Shown: positions 12,783 through 21,253 of the stretch, one piece after another
Numbering within the stretch: position 1 is the stretch's first letter
Layout: the number at the start of each line of letters is the position of its first letter
IMG/VR virus record: IMGVR_UViG_3300006162_000018
Span: 1-52,632 of that record
Direction: 5' to 3' (one strand)
Source of the DNA: a virus
DNA: 52,632 nt
Notes under the pieces: generated by a model
Told to the model about the DNA's origin: nothing
The model's database searches: none
The model's input: only the letters and a program-made list of their open reading frames with translations
Program-made: the position numbers and the translations under genes

Positions 12783-13505
12783 TTGGATTACGTGGGTAAT
12801 CTCTCTGCCCTGGCCCAACTCGCGGGCGACGCCGAATACGCGACGGATGATAACTTTCTCGCGCAGTTGCCGGTATGGATTCAGCAGGGCGAGCTACGCA
12901 TCTGGCGTGACCTTGATCTGCTCTCGACCCGAGTCTATGACGCCACTGGGACACTGACCCAAAACAGTCGAATCTTCATTCTGCCGACGAGCATCGGCAC
13001 TTTCCAGGTGATCGAGACCCTTCAGGTGATTGACGAGAACGGCATTCGCCAGCCGCCGTTGGAGCCGATGTCCAAGGACTGCCTTGACATGCTCTATCCC
13101 GACGAGCACGCGGTCGGCGATGTCAGCGTACCGCTGGCTTGGGCACCGCTCAATCAGGCGCAGATATTGGTCGGGCCGGCGCCAAGCCTCAATCCGGCCG
13201 GAGCCAATTATGAAATGCTGACTTTCGGCACGCAGCGTCCGGCCTCGCTATCGGAAGCGAACACGACGACCTTCATCACCCTCAATCTGCCGGACGTGTT
13301 CATTGCCGCCGAGATGATCCAGGTGAGTGCTTGGCAGCGGCTATTTTCGGCGATGTCGGAAGATCCCGCCGCCGCCCGCGACTGGAACCAGGAATACGAG
13401 CGGCTGATGAAGGGGGCCGATGTCGAGGAGTTGCGCAAGAAGATCAGCGCCGATGGCTGGTCAACGCGCATTCCGAACCCCGTCGCGAAACCGCCGCAGA
13501 CATGA
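12783..13505 (+). CDS. Connector/adaptor-like virion protein, 240 aa
   Basis: The frame starts with TTG directly after a stop. The helical N-terminus (LAGDAEYATDDNFLAQLPVW, then IQQGELRIWRDLDLL) followed by a beta region and a helical C-terminus (AWQRLFSAMSEDPAAARDWN) is the layout of phage adaptor (gp4-like) proteins in short-tailed phages. They bind below the portal and close the filled head. The family match is by overall pattern rather than a signature motif. A second connector-like gene lies at 35682. Confidence 0.65.
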   Translation: MDYVGNLSALAQLAGDAEYATDDNFLAQLPVWIQQGELRIWRDLDLLSTRVYDATGTLTQNSRIFILPTSIGTFQVIETLQVIDENGIRQPPLEPMSKDCLDMLYPDEHAVGDVSVPLAWAPLNQAQILVGPAPSLNPAGANYEMLTFGTQRPASLSEANTTTFITLNLPDVFIAAEMIQVSAWQRLFSAMSEDPAAARDWNQEYERLMKGADVEELRKKISADGWSTRIPNPVAKPPQT

Positions 13506-13603
13506 TGGATTGGCGCGAGTGGATCTTGGTCGTATTTACCCTGGCGATCTGCGCTTTTGCCGTCGCAGTAGTCATGTGGCGCGCAGTTTACGGCGAGTTG
13601 TGA
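13502..13603 (+). CDS. Small membrane peptide, 33 aa
   Basis: ATGA overlap with the adaptor gene. One transmembrane segment (WILVVFTLAICAFAVAVVMW) fills most of the peptide. Its position suggests an accessory structural or lysis peptide; nothing more can be said. Confidence 0.5.
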   Translation: MMDWREWILVVFTLAICAFAVAVVMWRAVYGEL

Positions 13604-13606
13604 CTA

Positions 13607-13846
13607 ATGCAATGGTGGTTTTCGTTTTGCGATTCAGCTAGGCCAAAGGGCCATCAATGGCTAGGAGTCGCAATCGTGGAGGCTCCAGATTGGTTTGCAG
13701 CCTGGAGGAAGACGCACGATCTAGGGCTAAATCCAGGCGGAGACGTGCGATTTCATCCGACCACGGGCGAACCGGATGCCCACATCGATCGGTTCTTCGA
13801 CGCTGAAGAGGCAAATGATACGTTCGACCTGGTGCAGATGATATAA
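13607..13846 (+). CDS. Hypothetical protein, 79 aa
   Basis: The frame begins MQWWFSFCDSARPKGHQWLG. A middle segment (VEAPDWFAAWRKTHDLGLNP, then GGDVRF) looks like a compact alpha/beta domain often seen in very small phage proteins. The stop directly abuts the ATG of the next gene. The function is unknown. Confidence 0.6.
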   Translation: MQWWFSFCDSARPKGHQWLGVAIVEAPDWFAAWRKTHDLGLNPGGDVRFHPTTGEPDAHIDRFFDAEEANDTFDLVQMI

Positions 13847-15271
13847 ATGCCGCTCACCTCGCTTAAGCTGAAACCGGGCGTTGTATCGGTTCAAACACCG
13901 ACACTCAACGAGTCCGGGTGGTCGAGCGGCTCCAATATCCGATTTTTCCAGGGTCTGCTTCAGAAAGACGCCGGCTTCGTTGACCTGTTCACCAGTCTCG
14001 GCGGCATCATCAAAGCGCTGAAGGCCTGGGCGGCTCTCTCCGGCATCAAATATCTCGGCGTTGGCTCGCAGAATGCCTTGCAGGTGTGGAACGGCTCGGT
14101 TTTGACCGATATCACGCCGAGTTTGGGCTGGATGATGCCGGCTGCGATCGTGACCCTGGACAATTGGGGCGAGTTCCTGATGGCCTGCGATCAGGGGGGG
14201 CAGATTTTCGTCTGGCAGCCAGCTATTGGCGGTCCCGCCAGTCCGATCGGCGGCCAAGCCCCCCCCCAGGTGGGGTTTATCTTTGTCGCAACGCAAGAGC
14301 AGCAACTGGTCGCCTGTGGCAGCACGAACGCGGCAACCAGCGTCTTCGATCCGATGCTCGATGCTTGGTCCGATGTCGGGAATTACGCGACCTGGACCGC
14401 AGCAACCGACAATGAGGCGGGGACTTTCCGGCTGGCGAATGGCTCGACTTTGCGCGCCGGCCTCGCGATGGTCGGGCAGAACCTTCTATGGACCGATACA
14501 GCACTCTACGCGATGTCCTACATCCAGCCGCCGTTGGTTTATGGCTTCGTGCCGCTCGGAGTGAATTGTGGCGCTGACGGTCCACATGCGATTGGCGTGC
14601 TCGCTGGCCAGATCGCATGGAAAAGCCTTAACCAGTTCTTCACCTTGGGTGCTTCGGGTCCGGTCGCGATCGAATGCCCGGTGTGGGATCAGGTGTTTCC
14701 AAACCAGGACCCGGCAAATCTCATCAATACGGTATGCCAGACCGATAGCCTCTATGGCGAGATCGGCTGGATGGTGTTGCAGCTCTCGGGCGAGTACGTA
14801 TTTGCGCGCGCCAATCTGGCGACGGGCGCATGGACCGCCGATATTTACCATCCGCACACCGCCTGGATCGATCAGAATGTCTTCGGTGCACCGATCGGCG
14901 GCCACAGCACTGGATTGGTCGATCAGCACGATATCGGCTACGACGCCAACGGTGCCGCCGCTTCCTGGAGCGCCACGACCGGGATCATGATGATCGCCGA
15001 AGGCGAGGAGACAACCTTTGTGCGCGACTTCATCCCGGATATCGCCGCACAGGGCACCAGCCCGACGATCGAATGGACTTTCTTCTTCTACGACTATCCG
15101 AATAAGCCGCCGCGGGTGCATGGTCCGTTCACGACCACGCAGGCAACGCCGATCATCCATCCTCGCGGCCGCGGCCGCGGATTCCAGATCCAGATCGCCG
15201 GCAATGACCTCGGCACCTTCGCCCGCCTCGGGAATTGCCGTTACCGCGGGCAAGTAGACGGGAAACGCTGA
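13847..15271 (+). CDS. gp10-like stabilisation/tail hub protein, 474 aa
   Basis: The N-terminus (LTSLKLKPGVVSVQTPTLNE, then SGWSSGSNIRF) is the pattern of P22 gp10-like structural proteins of short-tailed phages: L-K-P-G-V, then G-W, then I-R-F-x-x-G. The rest consists of repeated beta-strand blades with aromatic residues (LQVWNGSVLTDITPSLGWMM; GQIFVWQPAIGG), as in a beta-propeller. Such proteins close the portal after packaging. The length fits. It lies between adaptor and fibre genes, as expected. Confidence 0.75.
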   Translation: MPLTSLKLKPGVVSVQTPTLNESGWSSGSNIRFFQGLLQKDAGFVDLFTSLGGIIKALKAWAALSGIKYLGVGSQNALQVWNGSVLTDITPSLGWMMPAAIVTLDNWGEFLMACDQGGQIFVWQPAIGGPASPIGGQAPPQVGFIFVATQEQQLVACGSTNAATSVFDPMLDAWSDVGNYATWTAATDNEAGTFRLANGSTLRAGLAMVGQNLLWTDTALYAMSYIQPPLVYGFVPLGVNCGADGPHAIGVLAGQIAWKSLNQFFTLGASGPVAIECPVWDQVFPNQDPANLINTVCQTDSLYGEIGWMVLQLSGEYVFARANLATGAWTADIYHPHTAWIDQNVFGAPIGGHSTGLVDQHDIGYDANGAAASWSATTGIMMIAEGEETTFVRDFIPDIAAQGTSPTIEWTFFFYDYPNKPPRVHGPFTTTQATPIIHPRGRGRGFQIQIAGNDLGTFARLGNCRYRGQVDGKR

Positions 15272-15567
15272 TGTCTTATGCCTTAGCCAAAGAACTAGGC
15301 GATTCGACCGCGATCAAGGCTGCATTCGATAAGAACCCGGCGGCCATGCGCCCATTGATCGAGCGAGAAATCGAGGCGCATCAACCGCTCATCATGCGCG
15401 ATTACGTTGCTCGCGAGTATATTATGATGCTGTGCGATATCATTGGTAAGCGAAGCGGCAATCTGCATGGTCTGCACGACATAGAGATGCAAGCAGCACT
15501 TAGGAAATCTGGCCTAAGCCGAGAAAAGATCCTCGAAAACATTCAAGTAGAGCTAAAAAAGGCATGA
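15271..15567 (+). CDS. Hypothetical helical protein, 98 aa
   Basis: ATG 15271 overlaps the preceding stop (TGATG), which excludes an ATG 12 codons upstream. The protein begins MSYALAKELGDSTAIKAAFD and is helical throughout, with charged heptads near the end (SREKILENIQVELKKA). It is unrecognised. The stop overlaps the next gene's ATG. Confidence 0.65.
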   Translation: MSYALAKELGDSTAIKAAFDKNPAAMRPLIEREIEAHQPLIMRDYVAREYIMMLCDIIGKRSGNLHGLHDIEMQAALRKSGLSREKILENIQVELKKA

Positions 15568-16187
15568 GTGGCGTCGGCGGCGGCGTTTTTCAGCAGCTCG
15601 CCACCCAACTCAACCTGATTGCGCAGAATCTTGGCCGTCTGGTCACTCAGACGGCACTCCAGGTGGTGATTCCGATCACTCAAGGAGGCACCGGAGCGAC
15701 TACGGCCTCCGGTGCGCGCGACAATCTCGGGATTGTCGTCGGCAGCGCCACGCCAAACCATCTTGCGGCGTTCGATACACCTAACTCGTTCCAGGACGGC
15801 GGTGTCGGCGGCAGCTATCAGGTGGGAGAACTGATTGGGGCGGATTTCGATATCACCGGCGATCAGACGATTATCCTGACTTTGCCGCCCGGCGTCAGCG
15901 TGTGGGTGCTCGACGCTGTGGTGGCGACAAATGCGTCGATTCCGCTTACCTCTGCCGTCGGCGGCATCTATGTCGGCCCCGGCAAGACCGGACTTCAAGT
16001 TGTTGCTGCATCGCAACATTATTCAGCGCTTACAACGAATGCGCCAAACGTCGCCGGTGGCCTGCTGTTCCTGACGATTGAGCAATCGGCGACACTTACG
16101 GTCTCCGCGTTGTTCTTTTCCTTGACCACGCCACAAGGGGTTGCGGCGACAGCCGATTTGCGCGTATATGCGAGGCCGCTTTTCTGA
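15564..16187 (+). CDS. Short tail-fibre protein, 207 aa
   Basis: It contains QGGTGATTASGARDNLGI (about residues 39-57), a motif that recurs in tail fibres of many phages. The N-terminal helix (VFQQLATQLNLIAQNLGRLV) may attach to the particle, and the C-terminal part is a beta domain (TVSALFFSLTTPQGVAATAD). ATGA-coupled to the gene before it. No signal peptide, unlike the fibres of the 37-52 kb cassette. Confidence 0.75.
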   Translation: MSGVGGGVFQQLATQLNLIAQNLGRLVTQTALQVVIPITQGGTGATTASGARDNLGIVVGSATPNHLAAFDTPNSFQDGGVGGSYQVGELIGADFDITGDQTIILTLPPGVSVWVLDAVVATNASIPLTSAVGGIYVGPGKTGLQVVAASQHYSALTTNAPNVAGGLLFLTIEQSATLTVSALFFSLTTPQGVAATADLRVYARPLF

Positions 16188-16199
16188 GGAGTCAAGCAG

Positions 16200-17069
16200 A
16201 TTCCGCTCACGCCGGGCAATAGCCGTGGAATCGTGGAACGCAACATACACGAAATGTATGAATCGGGTCACCCCGCTCGCGTCGCGGTTGCCGCCGCGCT
16301 TTCGAACGCCGATCGCCATCCTCGTCGCACGGCTGGAGGCATAATCCCGGCGCAAGCCATATCTCGGTCGCCATCGGGATGGCACCCGCGGCATTACCAG
16401 ATCGGCGGCCAGTTGCCACAAGGAGCGATGAATCCCCAGATCGCCGGTCTGATCCAGCAGATGCAGCAGATGACGCCGCAGCAGCTTCAGGCAGTCACGG
16501 CCCAAACCGGCCCTAATTCGCCGCAAGGGCTGCTGGCGCAGCGGATCTTGCAATCGAAGGGCATGCCGGGCGCGGGAACATCGCCTTCAACGGTTGCCCC
16601 GGCGATGAGCCAGCCGCCGGTCCCTAGCCGCATGTTCGCTCGTGGTGGAGCACCTCCGGCCGATGTTTCACGTGGGACAACTGGCTTCCTTCATTCTCAG
16701 ACGCCGGGCCGCACCGATCACCTGCGGATCTCGGCTCCGTCGGGTTCCTATGTGGTGCCGGCCGACATCGTGTCGGGGATTGGCGAGGGGAATTCAAACG
16801 CGGGCGCCCCGCTATTGATGCGGGCGTTGATGATGGGGCCGGGCAAACCGAAGCGACCTGCATCTCGCGCCAAGGGAGGAGCCGTCGAGGGCGAGCCTAC
16901 ACCGATTCTGGCTGCCGGCGGCGAGCTGATTGTGCCGCCCGAGCTGGTCAAGCTCTGGGGTTATGGCGACGCCAAGCGGGGCAACGATTTTCTCGACAAA
17001 TGGGTTATCGCCAAACGTAAGGAACTGGCTCGGAAGCAACGCAAGTTGCCGGGACCGGTGAAGTCGTGA
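16200..17069 (+). CDS. Conserved phage virion-associated protein with probable AUU start, 289 aa
   Basis: AGGAG (16187-16191) sits exactly 8 nt before an ATT codon at 16200. Reading from there gives IPLTPGNSRGIVERNIHEMY and then ESGHPARVAVAAALSNADR. Phage proteins of this kind begin with M-P-L-x-x-G-x-S followed by I-x-x-N-I and end the domain in A-V-A-x-A-L. No ATG, GTG or TTG gives that full domain; GTG 16233 and ATG 16254 cut into it. After a Gln/Met-rich middle, the C-terminus has PTPILAAGGELIVPPELV and DKWVIAKRKELARKQRKLPG, another conserved phage tail domain. The role is unknown; it is probably in the virion. Confidence 0.7.
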   Translation: MPLTPGNSRGIVERNIHEMYESGHPARVAVAAALSNADRHPRRTAGGIIPAQAISRSPSGWHPRHYQIGGQLPQGAMNPQIAGLIQQMQQMTPQQLQAVTAQTGPNSPQGLLAQRILQSKGMPGAGTSPSTVAPAMSQPPVPSRMFARGGAPPADVSRGTTGFLHSQTPGRTDHLRISAPSGSYVVPADIVSGIGEGNSNAGAPLLMRALMMGPGKPKRPASRAKGGAVEGEPTPILAAGGELIVPPELVKLWGYGDAKRGNDFLDKWVIAKRKELARKQRKLPGPVKS

Positions 17070-17113
17070 TGGAAATAAGCAAAGAAAATAGAGCCGGCTG
17101 GCCCCCTTCATGA
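17069..17113 (+). CDS. 14-aa bridging peptide
   Basis: An ATG overlapping the previous stop (TGATG) opens MEISKENRAGWPPS, whose stop overlaps the ATG of the acetyltransferase (ATGA). The acetyltransferase lacks a ribosome site, so this tiny frame may serve to carry ribosomes across the 40-base gap. Confidence 0.4.
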   Translation: MEISKENRAGWPPS

Positions 17114-17604
17114 GCGCGATTACCAAATCTGCTATTACGAGACGCCCGCAGAATGTTAGGCTGGCCACATTCGCTGATGAGTCTCCTCTCTTCGATTTTT
17201 TGATGCTGGCGGCAGCAGAAAATGCCCTATCTCCTCCTAATGATGAAATAGTAAGAGCTACTATTAAGAAAGCCACAGAACGCGACGGAAATGTAATCGG
17301 AATTATTGACGCTCCGGACGGCACAATAGCTGGTTCTATAGGGATGTGCATGAATACATGGTGGTATTCTCGGCATTTCCATTGCCAGGATCTGTGGTGT
17401 TTCGTCCATCCTGACCATCGCCGGGGTAAGCAGACTTATGCGCGAGACCTGATCGATTTTGCGAAATGGTGGGCCGACCAGCTCGGCATGGATCTAATCA
17501 TGGGAGTGATGTCTCTCCATCGCGCGGAGGGGAAAGTGAGGCTCTATCGCCGCGTTCTTCCGTTTGTTGGCGCTGTGTTCCTGCATCGCGGTGGGGCCGC
17601 CTGA
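17110..17604 (+). CDS. GNAT-family acetyltransferase, 164 aa
   Basis: The pattern NVRLATFADESPLFDFLMLA at the start, a central strand pair (NVIGIIDAPDGTIAGSIGMC), LWCFVHPDHRRGKQTYARDL (motif A, acetyl-CoA pyrophosphate loop with R-R-G-K) and LIMGVMSLHRAEGKVRLYRR fit a GNAT fold that moves an acetyl group from acetyl-CoA to an amine. Such genes recur among virion genes of short-tailed phages; the substrate is unknown. The first half is AT-richer than its neighbours, a hint of separate origin. Confidence 0.78.
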   Translation: MSAITKSAITRRPQNVRLATFADESPLFDFLMLAAAENALSPPNDEIVRATIKKATERDGNVIGIIDAPDGTIAGSIGMCMNTWWYSRHFHCQDLWCFVHPDHRRGKQTYARDLIDFAKWWADQLGMDLIMGVMSLHRAEGKVRLYRRVLPFVGAVFLHRGGAA

Positions 17605-17605
17605 C

Positions 17606-20600
17606 ATGCCGAGTAAACCCAGCGGCACCAGTAGCACGAACACGGTAACGCAGCAATCCTCGCCGCCGCCGCAGATCATGGCGAACTATGAGAACGTCTA
17701 TAATCAAGCGGCCGGTCTTCCGGCCGCTTCTGCTGCCGCCGGTCTACCGACAGTAGCCCCATTAAATCAACAGCAAATGAATGCCGTAGGGGCGACGCCG
17801 TATCTAGCGGCGGGCTCCACGCCGTATCTTAATGCCGCCTCAAATTTATACGGCTCGGCCACAGCTCCACTCTACAGTGATGTCAACAATTACATGTCGC
17901 CTTATATCGGCGATGTGGTTAATGCGACCGAGCAGCAATTCAACAATCAGAATGCGATTCAGCAGACGGGGGTGCAGGGCAATGCCGTCGCCCAAGGAGC
18001 ATGGGGTGGGGATCGCTCGGCGGTAGCGCAGGGCATCGTCGCCGGTCAGCAGCAGGCGAACGAGGCCCCCGTCATCGCCGGCCTCTACAATACCGGTTAC
18101 GGAACCGCGCTGAATGCCGCGGAGACACAGGGTTGGCTCGGCTTGCAGGGAGCGGCCGGCCTTTCCAATCTCGGTCAGGAGAACTTCAACATCGGCGCTG
18201 GCACGCTCGGGGCCGAACTCCAGGGCGGCGCGCTTGTTCAGAACGAGCAGCAAGCGCTACTCAATGCGCCATATCAGCAGACCGGATGGCTAGCGAACAT
18301 CGCCGAAGGGCTGGGTGGTGCTTCAGGCGGCACGTCATCGACGCAGTATCCGAGTCCAAGCGCGCTATCGCAGGCAGCCGGACTCGGCATCGGCGGCCTC
18401 GGTATTCTCGGTTCGACCGGAGCATTCGGCTCGTCGGGCTATCTGACCGGTGCCGGCGGATTGCTGAATTTCAGTGGGGCCGTACCGGCGGCGGCGTCGA
18501 TCTTAGGATTGCCTGCCGCGACCAGCGGTGATGCATTGGCTTCCGCCAGTTTAAGCGCGGCCTTACGCCGCGGTGGCGGAATCCCGCATCGCGACTCCGG
18601 TGGAGGTATCGCCAACGATCTTTCCGAAGCGGCTGGTTACGGCGCGAACGGCTCGGGCATATTGGCCTCAGCCGGGGGCTCGGGCGGCATCCTACAGGAT
18701 CTGAGCGATCCAACCTCCAGCGCAGGTGCCGGATTGCTGACGGCGTTGTCGCTGCGCCGTGGTGGATGGGTGCCGCATCGCGACGGCGGCGGCGGCATCG
18801 TGCCAGGAGCCGGGCCATTCGGCATGCCGGGATCGTCGCCCATGCCGGTTTCGCTTCAGGTCATGGCGTTACCGCAGCATGGCATGCCGGGCAATCCGAT
18901 CGTCGGCGGGCCTCCCAGGCCGCCGAATGCACCACCGTCGAGCTGGGGTTCGACTTACGCCAACCCGAACGATTACGGCGGCATGCTGAGCGGCCTCGCG
19001 CACTCGATCCATTCAAGCGGGATCATGGGCCAGCGCCGCGGCGGCCTCGTGCGGCGTGCCGATGGCGGCGGCGGGATCATGCCGCCCAACATGCTGGCCC
19101 CTCCCACGGGCGATGACGCAAACACTTTCGTCATCGATGCGTCCGCGGCTCCGCAAGCAGGTGCGGCGCCTTCGGTCGCGGGTTTCTGGACTCAGCATGG
19201 AGCGACGCCGGCTGCGGCGCAGGGCATTCAAGCCGCAGCCGAGAGCGAAAGCGGGCTCAATCCGGGGGCGCCTGGCGATAATGGCACCAGCCTTGGCCTT
19301 TATCAGCATCATGGCCCGCGCCTTGACGCCCTCAAGGATTACGCAGCTACTCAAGGCGGATCGCCGACCGATCCTAACATACAGAACCAATTCGCTCTTT
19401 CGGAAGTGAACGGCGGCGATCCGCTCGCGACGAAACACTGGGATGAAATCAAATCCCAAACCGATCCCGGCAAAGCGCAGGCCCTTTGGGAAAAATATTT
19501 CGAGCGTCCGGGATTGGCTTCTAGGAGCGCTTCAGTTCAGCCACAGGGTATCGCACCCTCCGCCCCGGCCTTCATGGGTCAGGTCACCGATACTGGCGAG
19601 CCCTCGATGGGTGCGGGTCCGGCTTCGATGGGGCCGCCGCCTGCGCCCTCTGAGATGGATCGGCTGAATATGCCGGGCACCGATCCATGGCTTGCCTTGG
19701 CTGCGGCCGGATTCGGCATGGCCTCGGGCACGTCGCCCTTCGCAGCCGCGAACATCGGCCGCGGAGCTGAAGCTGGCATCAACTTCCTCGAACAAGAGCG
19801 CCAGATGCTGCCGGAGCAGCGCTTGCGCACAGCGCAAGCCGAACAGGCCGAAGTGACGGCGGGACTGACTGAGGCCCAGCTCGACTACTACGCCAATCAT
19901 GGCATCAACACCTTGAACGGCAATCTGGCGCTGGCTGGGAAAGCGCTCACCGGAGCCGGTGCGGGGCAGATCAGCGCGACGAATGGAGGTGTCAGCCAAG
20001 CGCCATCGATGATGACCTTGCCGAACGCGGGGGTTCCGGTGCCGACCGGTGGCGAGGCAAATCCGCAGTTTCAGCAGCTCGACGAGGCATATCGGCAACT
20101 CGACTTTCTTGCCGGGGCTCCGATGCTTCCGGCGCAAAAAGCGCAGATTATCGAGCAGATCGCCCGGCTACGCGATACGGACCCGCGTGTGGCCGCTGCC
20201 AAGGCTGGGATGGCGGCGCAGGCTCAGGTCGCGCCACACATCCAAGAGGCCGGCGGCAAGAAAGCCGCCGAGCTGGGATCGACGATCACAATGAGCCGCG
20301 ATGGAACCATGTATCTGGGGACTCAGCCCATCTGGACTTCTGCCATTCCGAGGCCCTATGTGACTTCGGCTGCGGAGGCAACGCCAACGGACCCCGAAGG
20401 GACGCCGCATGAGGGCTTTCGTGCGCGACCTATGCCCATTCCGGTAGGAGGTCAGCAACCTGCGGGCGGCGGTATTGCCCCCGTTCCTGGGTCGCCCGCA
20501 GCTATCGCCATTCCAAATCCGCCCTCTGCGCTGGCGGCTCCTCATCAGGCCAATCCTAACGCGCCGATTGGTGCCGATTGGCAGACGGGATTGTCGCCGG

Positions 20601-21253
20601 AGGCTCTGGGCCACGCGGAAGAGGCAGGTAAGACACGAGGCGAAGAGGAGCAGAAGGATCGTCAAGAGACAATCGAGGGCGGTGTCGCCGCCCAGCAGCA
20701 GCAGGCAATCCTATCGAGGCTAAAGGATGACGCGCCGCAATTCACCCAAGGCCCTTTCGCGGGCCACGTCCAAGCGGTCAACACCTATCTGCGTGCCATG
20801 TTCGGAACTCAGGTCCCGCAGGTGGCGTCCTATGAGGATTTCATCAAAAATGCCGGGGCATTGACCCGCGCGGCAGTGCGCGAGACTTCATCTCGGGCGG
20901 CGGTTCAAGAGTTCAAACTTATTGACGCGACGTTGCCCAGCCCCGATATGTCGCCGCAAGGCCTCAATCAGGTGGTTAACGAATACCAGGGATTGAACGA
21001 TTACAAGATAGCCAAAGTGCAGGCCCAGCAGGCGTGGGAACAGCAGCATGGCGGCACCGGCAATGTCCAGGGTTTTGAGACCGATTTCCAAGCCAAGGTT
21101 TCACCTTATGCCTTTGTCTTCAATCGGATGGACCCTGACGAGCAGCGTGGTCTTGTAAGTCGGATGCGCGCGACCTCGGCTGGTCGTGCCGAACTCGGCC
21201 ATCTAGCGCAGCAACTTCAGTATGCCAAGAACGCCGGGCTTGAGCCGCAATGA
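17606..21253 (+). CDS. Large internal virion (ejection) protein with tail-lysozyme domain, 1215 aa
   Basis: The start ATG 17606 lies two bases after the previous stop. The N-terminal third is Ala/Gly/Gln-rich and helical. Three copies of an RRGG(G/W/L)(I/V) ... (D)GGGGI element follow (IPHRDSGGGI, VPHRDGGGGI, VRRADGGGGI). Residues about 525-635 (FWTQHGATPAAAQGIQAAAE, SESGLNPGAPGDNGTSLGLY, QHH) match phage tail lysozyme, with the E-x-E-S-G-L-N and S-x-G-L-x-Q-H elements of a peptidoglycan-cleaving fold. The C-terminal half is helical with a Q-rich linker. It probably travels in the head or tail tip and opens the cell wall during DNA entry. The stop overlaps the next gene (ATGA). Confidence 0.8.
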   Translation: MPSKPSGTSSTNTVTQQSSPPPQIMANYENVYNQAAGLPAASAAAGLPTVAPLNQQQMNAVGATPYLAAGSTPYLNAASNLYGSATAPLYSDVNNYMSPYIGDVVNATEQQFNNQNAIQQTGVQGNAVAQGAWGGDRSAVAQGIVAGQQQANEAPVIAGLYNTGYGTALNAAETQGWLGLQGAAGLSNLGQENFNIGAGTLGAELQGGALVQNEQQALLNAPYQQTGWLANIAEGLGGASGGTSSTQYPSPSALSQAAGLGIGGLGILGSTGAFGSSGYLTGAGGLLNFSGAVPAAASILGLPAATSGDALASASLSAALRRGGGIPHRDSGGGIANDLSEAAGYGANGSGILASAGGSGGILQDLSDPTSSAGAGLLTALSLRRGGWVPHRDGGGGIVPGAGPFGMPGSSPMPVSLQVMALPQHGMPGNPIVGGPPRPPNAPPSSWGSTYANPNDYGGMLSGLAHSIHSSGIMGQRRGGLVRRADGGGGIMPPNMLAPPTGDDANTFVIDASAAPQAGAAPSVAGFWTQHGATPAAAQGIQAAAESESGLNPGAPGDNGTSLGLYQHHGPRLDALKDYAATQGGSPTDPNIQNQFALSEVNGGDPLATKHWDEIKSQTDPGKAQALWEKYFERPGLASRSASVQPQGIAPSAPAFMGQVTDTGEPSMGAGPASMGPPPAPSEMDRLNMPGTDPWLALAAAGFGMASGTSPFAAANIGRGAEAGINFLEQERQMLPEQRLRTAQAEQAEVTAGLTEAQLDYYANHGINTLNGNLALAGKALTGAGAGQISATNGGVSQAPSMMTLPNAGVPVPTGGEANPQFQQLDEAYRQLDFLAGAPMLPAQKAQIIEQIARLRDTDPRVAAAKAGMAAQAQVAPHIQEAGGKKAAELGSTITMSRDGTMYLGTQPIWTSAIPRPYVTSAAEATPTDPEGTPHEGFRARPMPIPVGGQQPAGGGIAPVPGSPAAIAIPNPPSALAAPHQANPNAPIGADWQTGLSPEALGHAEEAGKTRGEEEQKDRQETIEGGVAAQQQQAILSRLKDDAPQFTQGPFAGHVQAVNTYLRAMFGTQVPQVASYEDFIKNAGALTRAAVRETSSRAAVQEFKLIDATLPSPDMSPQGLNQVVNEYQGLNDYKIAKVQAQQAWEQQHGGTGNVQGFETDFQAKVSPYAFVFNRMDPDEQRGLVSRMRATSAGRAELGHLAQQLQYAKNAGLEPQ

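Noticed and set aside
14486-15253. Minus-strand frame (255 codons) over the gp10-like gene
   Set aside because: Complement of a well-supported structural gene; no start signal or family resemblance.
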